Positions 18,224 through 26,640 of a stretch of 64,000 bases of DNA are shown here, piece by piece. The position numbers and the translations under genes were made by a program. The stretch spans positions 1-64,000 of the forward strand of contig JBAQTC010000036.1 of NCBI GenBank assembly GCA_049296795.1, given 5' to 3'. The notes beneath the pieces are model-generated. The model was given only the letters and a program-made list of their open reading frames with translations, was not told the origin of the DNA and searched no databases. The number at the start of each line of letters is the position of its first letter. The stretch's first letter is position 1. Source of the DNA: CAXNKH01 sp049296795. GTDB lineage: Bacteria > Pseudomonadota > Gammaproteobacteria > Burkholderiales > Burkholderiaceae_C.

Positions 18224-18230
18224 GCAGCCC

Positions 18231-18620
18231 TTGAGCGATATTGTTCTTCAGGCCCGGGAACTCGCCAGCCAACTCTCCAACATGCTGGAGTTGGAGTTCC
18301 AAGCTTTGCGCAGCCAAGATCTTGACCAGTTTGAACAACTGCAGCCCGTTAAAAACGAGCTGCTCAGCGAAATCAAGCGCGTGGCCCTGGTTACCGAAGA
18401 AATGCAAACGGGAAGCGAATGGCAAGATTTTCGAGAGACGATGGGACTCTGCCGAGATTTCCATCGGCGCAATGTCCTGCTGATGGACCGCAAGCTGGAG
18501 TCCATTCGCGGCACCTTGCAAAGTCTTAGGATGCCCGAGATGGCCAGCTCGGTCGAAGTTTATAACCGCCTGGGCCACATTGCCCGCTTCTCACGCAACA
18601 CGGCTTACAGTGATGCCTGA
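18231..18620 (+). CDS. flgN: FlgK/FlgL export chaperone FlgN
   Basis: A 129-residue, mostly helical protein with heptad-like leucines. It fits FlgN, the chaperone that holds FlgK and FlgL before export. The start is taken as TTG 18231 (MSDIVLQARELASQLSNMLE), since no ATG lies before residue 18; this start is uncertain. It follows flgM directly and ends overlapping the opposite-strand FlhB-like gene by 16 bases. Confidence 0.85.
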   Translation: MSDIVLQARELASQLSNMLELEFQALRSQDLDQFEQLQPVKNELLSEIKRVALVTEEMQTGSEWQDFRETMGLCRDFHRRNVLLMDRKLESIRGTLQSLRMPEMASSVEVYNRLGHIARFSRNTAYSDA

Positions 18621-18916
18621 GCGTCTGGGGTCGGTTGTTGGGGGTTCAGTTTTTCATCGCCTGGGCGCATATTTTTCAACCAATAAACCCACGACAAAAT
18701 AACCGAGACTGTGCGGTAGAGCTCGGGCGGGATTTCTTGATCAATTTGAAGGCGGCTCAGCAAGGCCAGTAATTGGGGGTCTTCCGTGATGAAAACACCA
18801 TGCCGACGCGCTTGCGCAATCATTTCAAGCGCCACTTCATCTTCACCCTTGGCGCTCACAATCGGGGTGGTGTTTTGACCGTATTCCAGGGCCAGGGCTT
18901 GGCGGCGTGTGCTCAT
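18605..18916 (-). CDS. FlhB C-terminal domain homologue (FhlB/FlhX type)
   Basis: A 103-residue soluble protein. The region from LALEYGQNTTPIVSAKGEDEVA to IPPELYRTVSVILSWVYWL matches the cytoplasmic end of FlhB after the autocleavage site, without any membrane part and without an NPTH motif. Such proteins can stand in for the cleaved FlhB C-domain in some species. The ATG overlaps the stop of the upstream FliK-like gene (ATGA), indicating coupled translation. It is therefore a FliK/FlhB-like pair separate from fliK at 38599 and flhB at 33238. Confidence 0.85.
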   Translation of the reverse strand: MSTRRQALALEYGQNTTPIVSAKGEDEVALEMIAQARRHGVFITEDPQLLALLSRLQIDQEIPPELYRTVSVILSWVYWLKNMRPGDEKLNPQQPTPDAQASL

Positions 18917-20049
18917 ACTCTGAGATCCAACACCACGCCAGGTTCGGCACTGACCTGGGTGTTGAGTGGGGGTGCGGGGCGGACACCCTGGTGGGCGTGG
19001 AACGAACGCATCAGTAAACCGGCATCGTGCAGTTGTTGCTTCAGTTCAGCGACCCCACCCTGGGCTTGGGCCACCACCCAATCCTGCGCAGCCCACATAA
19101 TCAGATCGATTTGGTTGGCTGCATCGAGTTCGGCCTTGAGCCACAATTCCCCGTAATCCGCACTGTTGGCGTGAACGCTGACGCTGAGAACGGCTGGCTG
19201 TTCGCTGGTGGCCGCTTTTCGCTCAAATACCAGTTCAACCGGTTCCTCGTTGGCCAGGGGTAACTGCACGGTGATCGCCATTTCTCCAGCGCGTTGGGCT
19301 TGAAGCGCGCTGAGTTGGGCTGAATCCAGGTCGGCAATGGCGCGTTTGACCTGCTGCAGTTCAGTGTAATTTTCGTCTGCGTTCTCACCCAAAGCGGCCA
19401 ACAGCTGGTGCAGCAGTTGTTTGGGGTCGTTCGATGCGGGCTTGCTGGCGCGTGCAATGCTGGTCTCTGACCCCATAACGGCCATCACGGCCAGTCGAAT
19501 CAGCTCCGGGCTGAGCTGGCCTGGTAGCAAGCGCATGGCTTGCCACTGATGTTGCAGACCGTTGGGTTGGACCACCCTGGCCAGCAGGGCATCAAGACCG
19601 CCCGGGGCCAACAGTTGTTGCAGGTCGGGTTGGCCGGGTTGTCGGTAGAGCAAGCTGGCTAAGCGAGAGAAGCTGCCTTCGGCCCCCGGCAGTGTGAATG
19701 GCGTTGCGCCAGCCAGGCCAGCCGCGCTGGGCATAGTCATCAGGGCCGCGGCCGGGGGCGGGCCGGTCAAGGGGTGCAAGATGACACTGCCGTCGGCCAG
19801 GACTTGCGCTTGAAAACTCAGGCGTTGACCGATTTCCCAATCGGGCTGCTTGCTCACACCGACCAGCCGTCCTTGCAACAGCAGGGTGAGCTGATCCCCT
19901 TGCGATTGAACCAGGGCTTGTACCACTTGGCCGTCTTTGAGGCTGAGGCTGCGTGCCGTATTGGCCTCGACCAAGGGTGGTGAAACGGAACCTTGGGGGA
20001 AGAGCGGACTGAAGCGGACTGGCGCTGCGCTCTCCGTGACGGAAATCAC
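18913..20049 (-). CDS. Second FliK-like hook-length control protein
   Basis: A 378-residue protein with the FliK C-terminal domain at about 250-350 (MAITVQLPLANEEPVELVFE to VAELKQQLHDAGLLMRSFHAHQG) and a glutamine/leucine-rich N-terminal part. The start is GTG 20049, overlapping the stop of the preceding gene (GTGA), with the FlhB-like gene overlapping its own end. The genuine fliK is at 38599-40446. This one probably works with the FlhB-like partner in export control, but its exact role is unknown. Confidence 0.75.
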   Translation of the reverse strand: MISVTESAAPVRFSPLFPQGSVSPPLVEANTARSLSLKDGQVVQALVQSQGDQLTLLLQGRLVGVSKQPDWEIGQRLSFQAQVLADGSVILHPLTGPPPAAALMTMPSAAGLAGATPFTLPGAEGSFSRLASLLYRQPGQPDLQQLLAPGGLDALLARVVQPNGLQHQWQAMRLLPGQLSPELIRLAVMAVMGSETSIARASKPASNDPKQLLHQLLAALGENADENYTELQQVKRAIADLDSAQLSALQAQRAGEMAITVQLPLANEEPVELVFERKAATSEQPAVLSVSVHANSADYGELWLKAELDAANQIDLIMWAAQDWVVAQAQGGVAELKQQLHDAGLLMRSFHAHQGVRPAPPLNTQVSAEPGVVLDLRV

Positions 20050-20477
20050 GGGTATTGCACCCAGCGTCGGCGCTCCTCGCTGCTCGAACTGGGGGCAGGT
20101 TGTTGGGCTGCGCTCACGCTGGGCTTGGGCGGCGCGTATTTTTGCAGCAGTTGTTCGGGATCGGGCACGCTCAGGACCACGCCTTTGCGCAGCTGAGGCA
20201 TTTTTCCCGGAAGGAAGGCGCTCGGGTTTTGTTCAACGTAGGCTTGGCGCAGCAATTCGATTTTGAGCGGACTGTCGGCCAGGGTGTTGGCAATGACGCG
20301 GTCAAGTGACTCGCCGGCCTTGGGCGTGTAGTGGCGAGCCGCTGGGGCCGCAGCACCAGGGGTCGCCGGGTTGAGGGCAGGTGCCGGGAGGGGTTGAGCC
20401 TGTACCGTCAACCAGCACGAAAGGACGGCAAGCCCGATGAGGAGGGCGGGGACGTACGGGCGTTGACGGGACTTCAT
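20046..20477 (-). CDS. Exported LysM/FimV-like hypothetical protein
   Basis: A 143-residue protein with a Sec signal peptide (core about residues 8-24, cleavage after VQA). A short module at about 48-105 contains ARHYTPKAGESLDRVIAN, IELLRQAYVEQNPSAFLPGKMPQLRKGVVLSVP. This resembles the LysM-like domain at the N-terminus of FimV/HubP-type proteins. The C-terminus is proline/serine-rich. It lies between flgT and the second fliK and is translationally coupled to the latter. Function unknown; peptidoglycan binding is a guess. Confidence 0.6.
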   Translation of the reverse strand: MKSRQRPYVPALLIGLAVLSCWLTVQAQPLPAPALNPATPGAAAPAARHYTPKAGESLDRVIANTLADSPLKIELLRQAYVEQNPSAFLPGKMPQLRKGVVLSVPDPEQLLQKYAPPKPSVSAAQQPAPSSSSEERRRWVQYP

Positions 20478-20499
20478 GGCAATTTTCCGGTGGGGTCGG

Positions 20500-21696
20500 T
20501 CAATGGGATTCTTCTGCGGCCCAGGCAGCCCAGTTGCGTTGCACCTTGCCGGCGGTTCCGGCCTGCACTTGGAGCTGGGCGTGGTACTGGTCCACGTATT
20601 GAACTTTGGCTAACACCGTGTGGGTAGCGACGTCAGCTTCAAGCAGGCGTTGCGGTATTTTTTGACCGTCAGCAAGCAGCCATTGATCGCCGATGCGAAC
20701 GCCGGCTGCCGTGCCGGCATTGATCCGAAGCCCCGATTTCGTGGCCTGGGTCACTTGCGCCATGACGGGCAAACAAGACAAAACACTTTGAATGTCTTGG
20801 GCCCAAATGGACGCCTGTTGCAATACCTTTTGCCGGGACAGTAGATCCAATCGAGCCGGATCCCAGTTGCTGCGCTGGGCCTGCAGTTCCATCAGGGTGC
20901 TGAACTGGAGTAGCGGCAGGTTTTGCTGGCGAGCGCTCAGTGTCATCTGCAACTGCAACTTTAACGGTGGTTCAGCTAACGCGGCCGCCGGGGCGTTGAC
21001 CTCGGCAGCGCTTGGCACGGTGTTGCCCTCAACGATAGGCGCGGGTTGGTGGATCTGTTGCACCGATAGATTTATTTTCCAGGGAATGTCGTCGGCACCC
21101 GATGCCAGTAATGCCTGGTCGTAGCTGGAGCGGTAGGCCTGGGCCCGGGGTTCAGCCAAACGCCACAGCGCTGTGTTCGTACTGCGGCGCTCCCAGTCTG
21201 AACTCAACAGCGCCTTGAAGTCCAGCAGCAGGGGCAAATCGTCGACACTCCAGCGTGATCCCAGGTTCCAGCTTAAGTCCACGACATGGTGCAGCTGAGT
21301 CGATCCCGTGCGTTTGCAGTTGGGGGGATTTTGACCGGCACTGACCTGCGCCATGGTCGCGGCGGCATCGTGCGGGACGGGTGTTTGCCACTCCAGCTTG
21401 GCGCTGGTCTCACCTTGGGCCTCCTGTAAATAAGACAGGACGCGCACCCCACGGATCTTCATGCCATTGCGAAAGCTGTTGCTTTCTCTGAGCGCACCCT
21501 GGCTATCGACCCACTGGGTCACTTGGACCTGGGTTGGGGTCTCCAAAGCGGCTTGCACCAATTCGTGCCGAATGGCGGCGAGCTTTTTCTCGGGTGAAAT
21601 GACTTGTGCCATTGCGCTCGTTGAGAAAACCCAAGCGCACAGACCGAGCAGCGCGGCAATTCCGGTCGCGGTCCGAGTTTTGTGGCTAGCGATCAT
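20500..21696 (-). CDS. flgT: FlgT-like flagellar H-ring (basal disk) protein
   Basis: About 398 residues from ATG 21696, which gives a clean signal peptide ending in STSAMAQ. The frame also opens at TTG 21735, directly after the flgP stop. The plan fits FlgT: an N-terminal domain with LAAIRHELVQAALETPTQVQVTQ and GMKIRGVRVLSY, a middle domain starting near the cysteine of NPPNCKRTGS, and a C-terminal domain with GLRINAGTAAGVRIGDQWLLADG. In Vibrio, FlgT with FlgO and FlgP forms the H-ring around the LP ring and helps stator assembly. Placement beside flgP strengthens the call; sequence similarity is only moderate. Confidence 0.7.
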   Translation of the reverse strand: MIASHKTRTATGIAALLGLCAWVFSTSAMAQVISPEKKLAAIRHELVQAALETPTQVQVTQWVDSQGALRESNSFRNGMKIRGVRVLSYLQEAQGETSAKLEWQTPVPHDAAATMAQVSAGQNPPNCKRTGSTQLHHVVDLSWNLGSRWSVDDLPLLLDFKALLSSDWERRSTNTALWRLAEPRAQAYRSSYDQALLASGADDIPWKINLSVQQIHQPAPIVEGNTVPSAAEVNAPAAALAEPPLKLQLQMTLSARQQNLPLLQFSTLMELQAQRSNWDPARLDLLSRQKVLQQASIWAQDIQSVLSCLPVMAQVTQATKSGLRINAGTAAGVRIGDQWLLADGQKIPQRLLEADVATHTVLAKVQYVDQYHAQLQVQAGTAGKVQRNWAAWAAEESH

Positions 21697-21735
21697 GGGC
21701 GCAGTCCGAGTCAAAAGAGGGGCAATGGAGGGCAA

Positions 21736-22239
21736 TTATTTGCTCTTGGAAACCAGCTGGCCCAAGTAAAGCACGCGCAGATCCTGCACCACATCTTTGT
21801 CAAGCGACAACGTGGTTTCATAAGTGTCCTCCCCCGAGGGGGTGATGCTGACTAAAGTCGCGCCGTAAATGACGCCCTCGACCCGACTGCGAAACGTGTC
21901 GTTTTGGACCACCATGTCGGCCACCGTAGCGGTGGCGTCTAACTTCAGGCCGTACACCTGTTCGGTCAGTGAGCGGTAAGCATCGAGCTTGGCGGCGCGA
22001 ATCGCCAGCAAGCGCTGCTGGGCCGCTGTGCGGTGATTTTGAACACTGATAACGGCATAACCAGTGGCCGTGAGGGTTTCACGTTTCTCGACCAAGGGCA
22101 GTGCGCTGAGTATTTTTTGTTCAGGCCGTGTCGCTAACAGGGAACTGGGTTCAGCTTCGCTTCGATTCAAGGGCACGTTCTGGCACGCAGTGAGCAGGAC
22201 AAGCGTCAGGCCAAGACAGAGGGTGGATAGGGGCTTCAT
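21736..22239 (-). CDS. flgP: FlgP-like outer-membrane lipoprotein
   Basis: A 167-residue lipoprotein with lipobox LLTAC at residue 19. The LPP20/FlgP core runs from TATGYAVISVQNHRTAAQQRL through IRAAKLDAYRSLTEQVYGLKLD to VEGVIYGATLV. FlgP forms the outer-membrane basal disk in Vibrio and Campylobacter. A sigma28-like site at 22267-22293 and a ribosome site (AAGGA) precede ATG 22239. flgT follows immediately. Confidence 0.82.
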   Translation of the reverse strand: MKPLSTLCLGLTLVLLTACQNVPLNRSEAEPSSLLATRPEQKILSALPLVEKRETLTATGYAVISVQNHRTAAQQRLLAIRAAKLDAYRSLTEQVYGLKLDATATVADMVVQNDTFRSRVEGVIYGATLVSITPSGEDTYETTLSLDKDVVQDLRVLYLGQLVSKSK

Positions 22240-22266
22240 CGCGGATCCTTTGGTTAATCCTCAGAG

Positions 22267-22293
22267 GAATCGGCAGCAAACGCCTAATCTTGA
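22267..22293 (-). promoter_or_regulatory. Sigma28-like promoter of flgP-flgT
   Basis: Minus strand TCAAGATT, 11 bases, GCCGATTC (6/8 and 6/8 of consensus). It starts two bases after the stop of the large Sel1-repeat gene and gives a short leader to flgP. This suggests late-class expression of the disk genes besides any read-through. Confidence 0.55.
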
Positions 22294-22294
22294 A

Positions 22295-24862
22295 TCAAAC
22301 CATGGCGACGGATTCTGTGACTTCGTCGGCCAAGGCCAACAACGGGGCTTGTCCGGCCGCCGCACGGTAGTACTGCAAGGCCAGCGCATAATTTTGGTCT
22401 GTGCCTTGGGCATTGGCATGCATGTAACCCAAATTGAATTGAGCCCCATGGTCGCCCAAGGCGGCCGCCTGTTGGTAGTAGTTCAAGGCGAGCGCCGGAT
22501 CAGGGGTCAGCGAGTCGCCTAGAAAATGCATGCGACCCAAGGCATACAGAGCCGCTGGCTCGCCTTGTTGCGCAGCCAGTCTGAACTGATGCAGGGCTTG
22601 GTCGGTATCGGGCTCCCCACTTTGGCCTGCGGCCAACAGCCAGCCGAGGTTGTACTGGGCTCGACCATGACCCCCATCGCTCGCTTGTTGATAGTACTGA
22701 TGTGCTTGCGCCAGGTCCTTGGGCACAGCACGTCCTTGGCTGTACAGCAGGCCTAAGCCAAACAGGGCATCGGGCAGATCCTGGGCCGCGGCTGCTTGGT
22801 ACCAATGCAAGATTTGGCTTTCGTCAGGACAAGGGACTTGCCGATTTGCCAGCATTGCGCCCAGGTTGTATTGCGCTGTGGCCAGCCCAGCACTAGCGGC
22901 TTGCTGGTACCAATGGGCGGCCAGCGCCGGGTCGCTCACGCTTGTCAGGCCCCTTTCATACATCAAGGCCAAGTTAAATTGGGCGCTCGGATCGTCTTGG
23001 TGGGCAGCCAGGCGGTAGGCGCTCAGTAGTTCAGAAAAATCAGGCTCAACATCGGGGTTGCGTGTGGGCGAAAGCAGGACTTGGAGTTTTGCCTCAGGAT
23101 GACCTTGTGCCGCAGCCAATTCAAACAACTGATGTGAGCGAAGCTCATCGACCTCTAGGTCTTGGCCTTCACGCAACATCATGGCCAAGGCAAACTGGGC
23201 TGCTGCACAACCTTGTTCTGCCGCTGAATGGTAGTAATAAGCGGCGTGCTGCATGTCCTGAGGAACGCCTTGGCCCAGGGCGTACGTCACGCCCAGGTTG
23301 TGCATGGCCGTAGCGTCGCCCAGATCGGCACTGGCCTGGTAGAGCTGGTGTGCTTGGTACAACGCATTGCTTCGATCGAGGCTTGGCTCAGAATTGGGGT
23401 CGCTCTGTTGAGCGGCATCTTCGGATTTCATCAATGCCAAGTTGAACAGCGCTTCACGCAAGCCCTGGTCAGCTGCGGCTTGAAACCAATGGCGGGCCAG
23501 TTCTCGATCTGGTTCCAGTCCTCGACCCAGGCTAAAGCCCAACGCCAAATTAAATTGTGCCTGTGCCAATCCTTGTTGGGCTGATTTTTCAAACCAGGCC
23601 ATGGCTTGGCTCGGATCGGCTTCATGGCCATGACCGGCGAGCAGCATCAAACCGAGATTGAATTGAGCCAGCGCATCACCGAGTTCGGCAGCCTGTTGGT
23701 AACACTGGCAGGCCAGAGAATCGCTTTGCGCAAGACCCAGGCCGCTGCTGTAGAGCTGCCCTAAATTGCAAAGCGCCTGGGGATGCTGCTGTTGCGCAGC
23801 CAGTTGTAACCATTGGCTGGCTTGTTCAGGATTGACGGTGACACCTTGGCCAGTTTGGTACAAAGTGGCGAGTTGGAATTGAGCAGCCGCCAGACCTTGA
23901 TCGGCGGCCATCTGGTACCACTGCAAAGCCTGGTCCTGGTCCTGGGCCACGCCCTGACCATTGGCAAACAGGATTCCCAGGTTGAACTGGGCTGGGCCAT
24001 GGTTCAGTGCAGCAGCGCAGCGGTAATGTTCATGCGCTTTGATGAAGTCGGGCTCGGTGCTGTCGCTGCGCCCCAGGCCTTGGGAACACATGACAGCCAG
24101 GTTGTAGTGTGAATCAATGTGGCCTTGTTCTGCCGCCAAGCTGTAGTATTTGTAAGCTTGAATCTGGTCGAGGGCCACTCCCTGACCCTGTGTGTACATC
24201 AGCGCCAAATTGTATTGGGCCGGCACATCGCCTTGGTCTGCCGCCAGTTGGTACCATTGGCAGGCGAGGGCGAAGTCTTGCGGCACGCCACGTCCGTGGG
24301 CCAGCATCAGACCTAAACTAAATTGGGCGTAGCTGTGGCCTTGGTTGGCGGCAGATTCAAACCATTTGCGTGCCGTGTTGGCATCCGGGGCCAACCCTTC
24401 CCCATCCAAATACATGCAGGCTAAATTGAATTGTGCGGTCGCGTCGCCTTGCACCGCTGCTCGTTCAAACCAGGCTGCAGCTTGGGTCAGGTCTTGCTCC
24501 ACGCCCTGGCCGTTGCTGTACATAAAAGCCAAATTGGTCTGGACATCGGACAAGCCTTGCTCCGCTGCGCGTAAGTACCACTGCAGGGCTTCTCCATCAT
24601 CCTGTGCTACGCCTTGACCGTTGTAGTACATGAAGCCCAAGTTGTACTGGGCTGGTGCGTAATCTTGGGCCGCTGACAGTTGGTACCATTTCAAGGCTTC
24701 GGCGTAGTCTTGCACCACCCCTTGCCCATTGGCATACATAAAACCCAGATTGTTTTGGGCTGCAGCGAAGTCCAAGGATGCCAGCGGCCTTGAGATCCGC
24801 AGTGCATTGGCGAAGTCGCCCCGGCCGTAAGCAGCGTCAGCATCAGCCAGCAAGCTTTTCAC
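22295..24862 (-). CDS. Large Sel1-repeat protein (about 22 repeats)
   Basis: An 855-residue protein made almost wholly of 36-residue Sel1-type repeats. The pattern is AQYNLGFMYYNGQGVAQD followed by a second helix ending in WYQLAAEQG. I count about 22 units from residue 33 onward, forming a long alpha-solenoid for protein binding. There is no signal peptide or membrane segment, so it is probably cytoplasmic. It lies in the same leftward gene train as flgP-flgT and is the second Sel1 giant of the train. Molecular partners are unknown; flagellar localisation or assembly is inferred from context only. Confidence 0.85.
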   Translation of the reverse strand: MKSLLADADAAYGRGDFANALRISRPLASLDFAAAQNNLGFMYANGQGVVQDYAEALKWYQLSAAQDYAPAQYNLGFMYYNGQGVAQDDGEALQWYLRAAEQGLSDVQTNLAFMYSNGQGVEQDLTQAAAWFERAAVQGDATAQFNLACMYLDGEGLAPDANTARKWFESAANQGHSYAQFSLGLMLAHGRGVPQDFALACQWYQLAADQGDVPAQYNLALMYTQGQGVALDQIQAYKYYSLAAEQGHIDSHYNLAVMCSQGLGRSDSTEPDFIKAHEHYRCAAALNHGPAQFNLGILFANGQGVAQDQDQALQWYQMAADQGLAAAQFQLATLYQTGQGVTVNPEQASQWLQLAAQQQHPQALCNLGQLYSSGLGLAQSDSLACQCYQQAAELGDALAQFNLGLMLLAGHGHEADPSQAMAWFEKSAQQGLAQAQFNLALGFSLGRGLEPDRELARHWFQAAADQGLREALFNLALMKSEDAAQQSDPNSEPSLDRSNALYQAHQLYQASADLGDATAMHNLGVTYALGQGVPQDMQHAAYYYHSAAEQGCAAAQFALAMMLREGQDLEVDELRSHQLFELAAAQGHPEAKLQVLLSPTRNPDVEPDFSELLSAYRLAAHQDDPSAQFNLALMYERGLTSVSDPALAAHWYQQAASAGLATAQYNLGAMLANRQVPCPDESQILHWYQAAAAQDLPDALFGLGLLYSQGRAVPKDLAQAHQYYQQASDGGHGRAQYNLGWLLAAGQSGEPDTDQALHQFRLAAQQGEPAALYALGRMHFLGDSLTPDPALALNYYQQAAALGDHGAQFNLGYMHANAQGTDQNYALALQYYRAAAGQAPLLALADEVTESVAMV

Positions 24863-24902
24863 GGCAGGCTCCTGGCAGGGCGTCGATCAAAGTTGGATTG
24901 CG

Positions 24903-25118
24903 TCATGCTTGGGGGGCCTCGATTTGAGGCAGTTCAAGGTGCTGCACCGGGTGGGCTTGATGGCTCAGGATGTAGAGTTTTTGTCCTTGGGGTAGGTGGA
25001 CTTGTTGCGACACGATGAAGTTGCTGATGGTTTGATGGCTTTGGTACGGGCCACGCGGCTGGTGCGCAGCAGCCTCCATGTGCTGGACTTTGGCGGGATG
25101 GTGCGTGGCATTGCTCAT
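24903..25118 (-). CDS. Small hypothetical protein
   Basis: A 71-residue open frame between the W-repeat gene and the large Sel1 gene. It is rich in His and Gln (HHPAKVQHMEAAAHQ) with a central stretch of alternating hydrophobic residues (ISNFIVSQQVHLPQGQKLYIL). Direction and spacing (91 and 40 bases) fit membership in the train. I recognise no family, and it might not be translated. Confidence 0.45.
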   Translation of the reverse strand: MSNATHHPAKVQHMEAAAHQPRGPYQSHQTISNFIVSQQVHLPQGQKLYILSHQAHPVQHLELPQIEAPQA

Positions 25119-25209
25119 GGGGTTCCTTGTGTAGTTTCAGTCAGCGTGTTGGTGCCATCACTGTCTGTTTTCTGACGACCCTGGCTACTTTCGCCATACC
25201 AAGCAAAGT

Positions 25210-26640
25210 TTATGCCGGGCTGTTTTCAGCGGCTAACAGCATGGAGAGTTGTGCCCTTGAAAGGCTTGCAACCTCAAAGTGCTGATGTTCGGCCACCAAG
25301 GGGATGAACCATTGCTGAGAAAAGGCACTGAACAACTCGGTGTCCCATGGCAGTTGGCGCAGTCCGCTCAGTGTGGCCCAGTTCCACTGGGTTTCGTAGG
25401 CGAGGACCACGGGCTTGCTCCACGGCAACTGTGGGTTGGCGCTGAGTTGCTCCCAATCCCATCGTTGGGCGTATTGCGCCAGCAGTGTTTCGCTCCAAGG
25501 CAGTTGGGCATTGCAACTCAGGCCAACCCAGTCCCACTCGTTTTGGAACTGGCTGAGCAAACTATCGCTCCAAGGTAAGCCGGTGTTCCAACTCAGGCGA
25601 TCCCAATCCCAGCGCCCATGGTAGTGCTGCAACAGCGCGATCGACCAATTGAGCGTCGGATTCTCGCTCAACGCTGCCCAGTCCCATTGATCAGCTTGGC
25701 TGGCTATCAATTGTTCGTTCCAGGGCAGGGCTGGATTTTTACTCAGTGCCGTCCAGTTCCAACGCGAATGCCAGCGGTTCAAAATATTGTCTTGCCAGGG
25801 CAAGCTGGGGTTGGCGCTGAGTGCGGACCAATCCCAACGCTCACGGTATTGGTCGATCAGCGCTTCACTCCAAGCTATTTCGGTTTGAGAACTGAGAATC
25901 TTCCAATCCCACTGGCTTGTATACCTTTCAAGCAAGTCGGGGCTCCATTGCAGGCCCACGTTGTTACTCAAAGCACTCCAGTTCCAATAGCGTGAGAATT
26001 CGTCGAATACGGCCTGATCGCTGGGAATAGCTCGATTGGCACTGAGTCCGGACCAGTCCCACTGAGCGACATGACGCTGCAACAGCGCCTGGGTAAAGGG
26101 GATGCCGATGTTCCAGCTCAGACCCGTCCAATCCCAGCGGTGCGCATTGGCCTCAATGAAGCTGGCGCTCCAAGCCAAGTCTGGGTTGCGGCTAAGGATC
26201 ACCCAGTTCCATCGGTGTGCGTTGGCCTGGATCAATTCACTGCTCCAGGGTAGACCCGGATTGGCACTCAACAGTTGCCAATTCCAGCGTGCACAGAACC
26301 GCTCGATCAAGTCGGTTGACCAAGGCAAAGCTGGGTTTTTGCTTAACGCGTTCCAATCCACCTCATTGGCATGCTGCTCGATCAAATCGCTCGACCAGGG
26401 CAGGCTCGAGCTGCTGCTCAGAGTCCGCCAGTCCCATTGCAAGCTGGACTGGTTCAACAAATCAGGCGGCAATGGGTAATGACGCTGCAAACAGTGTTTG
26501 AGCAGCACGGGGAATTTTTTAAAAAATGCCACGGTACGTCCGCTATTCAGATCGGCCAAGGACTGTGCGACCAGATCCAAGCGTTGCAGCGTGATGCTGC
26601 TCGGTGGGTGGCTCGGTGAGAATGTCAGCGAGGTGCTCAT
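25210..26640 (-). CDS. Protein of fifteen 25-residue W-x-W-xx-LS repeats
   Basis: A 476-residue protein. After a 68-residue N-terminal region, residues 69-443 are fifteen gapless repeats of exactly 25 residues. The consensus is W-[DN]-W-x-x-L-S-x-N-P-x-L-P-W-S-x-x-L-I-x-x-x-x-x-[RQ]. A 33-residue tail follows. The first half of each unit is tryptophan-rich and the second half a predicted amphipathic helix, so a solenoid is likely. There is no signal peptide. The ATG overlaps the stop of the PLD/J-domain gene by four bases, so the two are coupled. I do not know a named family; repeats of broadly similar W-x-W..LS.NP type occur, as I recall, in giant-virus proteins. Confidence 0.8.
   Translation of the reverse strand: MSTSLTFSPSHPPSSITLQRLDLVAQSLADLNSGRTVAFFKKFPVLLKHCLQRHYPLPPDLLNQSSLQWDWRTLSSSSSLPWSSDLIEQHANEVDWNALSKNPALPWSTDLIERFCARWNWQLLSANPGLPWSSELIQANAHRWNWVILSRNPDLAWSASFIEANAHRWDWTGLSWNIGIPFTQALLQRHVAQWDWSGLSANRAIPSDQAVFDEFSRYWNWSALSNNVGLQWSPDLLERYTSQWDWKILSSQTEIAWSEALIDQYRERWDWSALSANPSLPWQDNILNRWHSRWNWTALSKNPALPWNEQLIASQADQWDWAALSENPTLNWSIALLQHYHGRWDWDRLSWNTGLPWSDSLLSQFQNEWDWVGLSCNAQLPWSETLLAQYAQRWDWEQLSANPQLPWSKPVVLAYETQWNWATLSGLRQLPWDTELFSAFSQQWFIPLVAEHQHFEVASLSRAQLSMLLAAENSPA
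25312..26436 (-). repeat. Fifteen 75-bp coding repeats (25-residue W-x-W units)
   Basis: Fifteen in-register units of 75 bases with no indels, diverged in DNA but constrained in protein (paired Trp at positions 1 and 3, Leu-Ser at 6-7, Trp at 14). Units 1-2 and 5-7 are the least regular. Confidence 0.85.

Noticed and set aside
22295..24862. Regularly spaced similar DNA segments suggesting a CRISPR-like array
   Set aside because: Spacing is 108 bases in one continuous coding frame of Sel1 repeats; there are no identical direct repeats with unique spacers.
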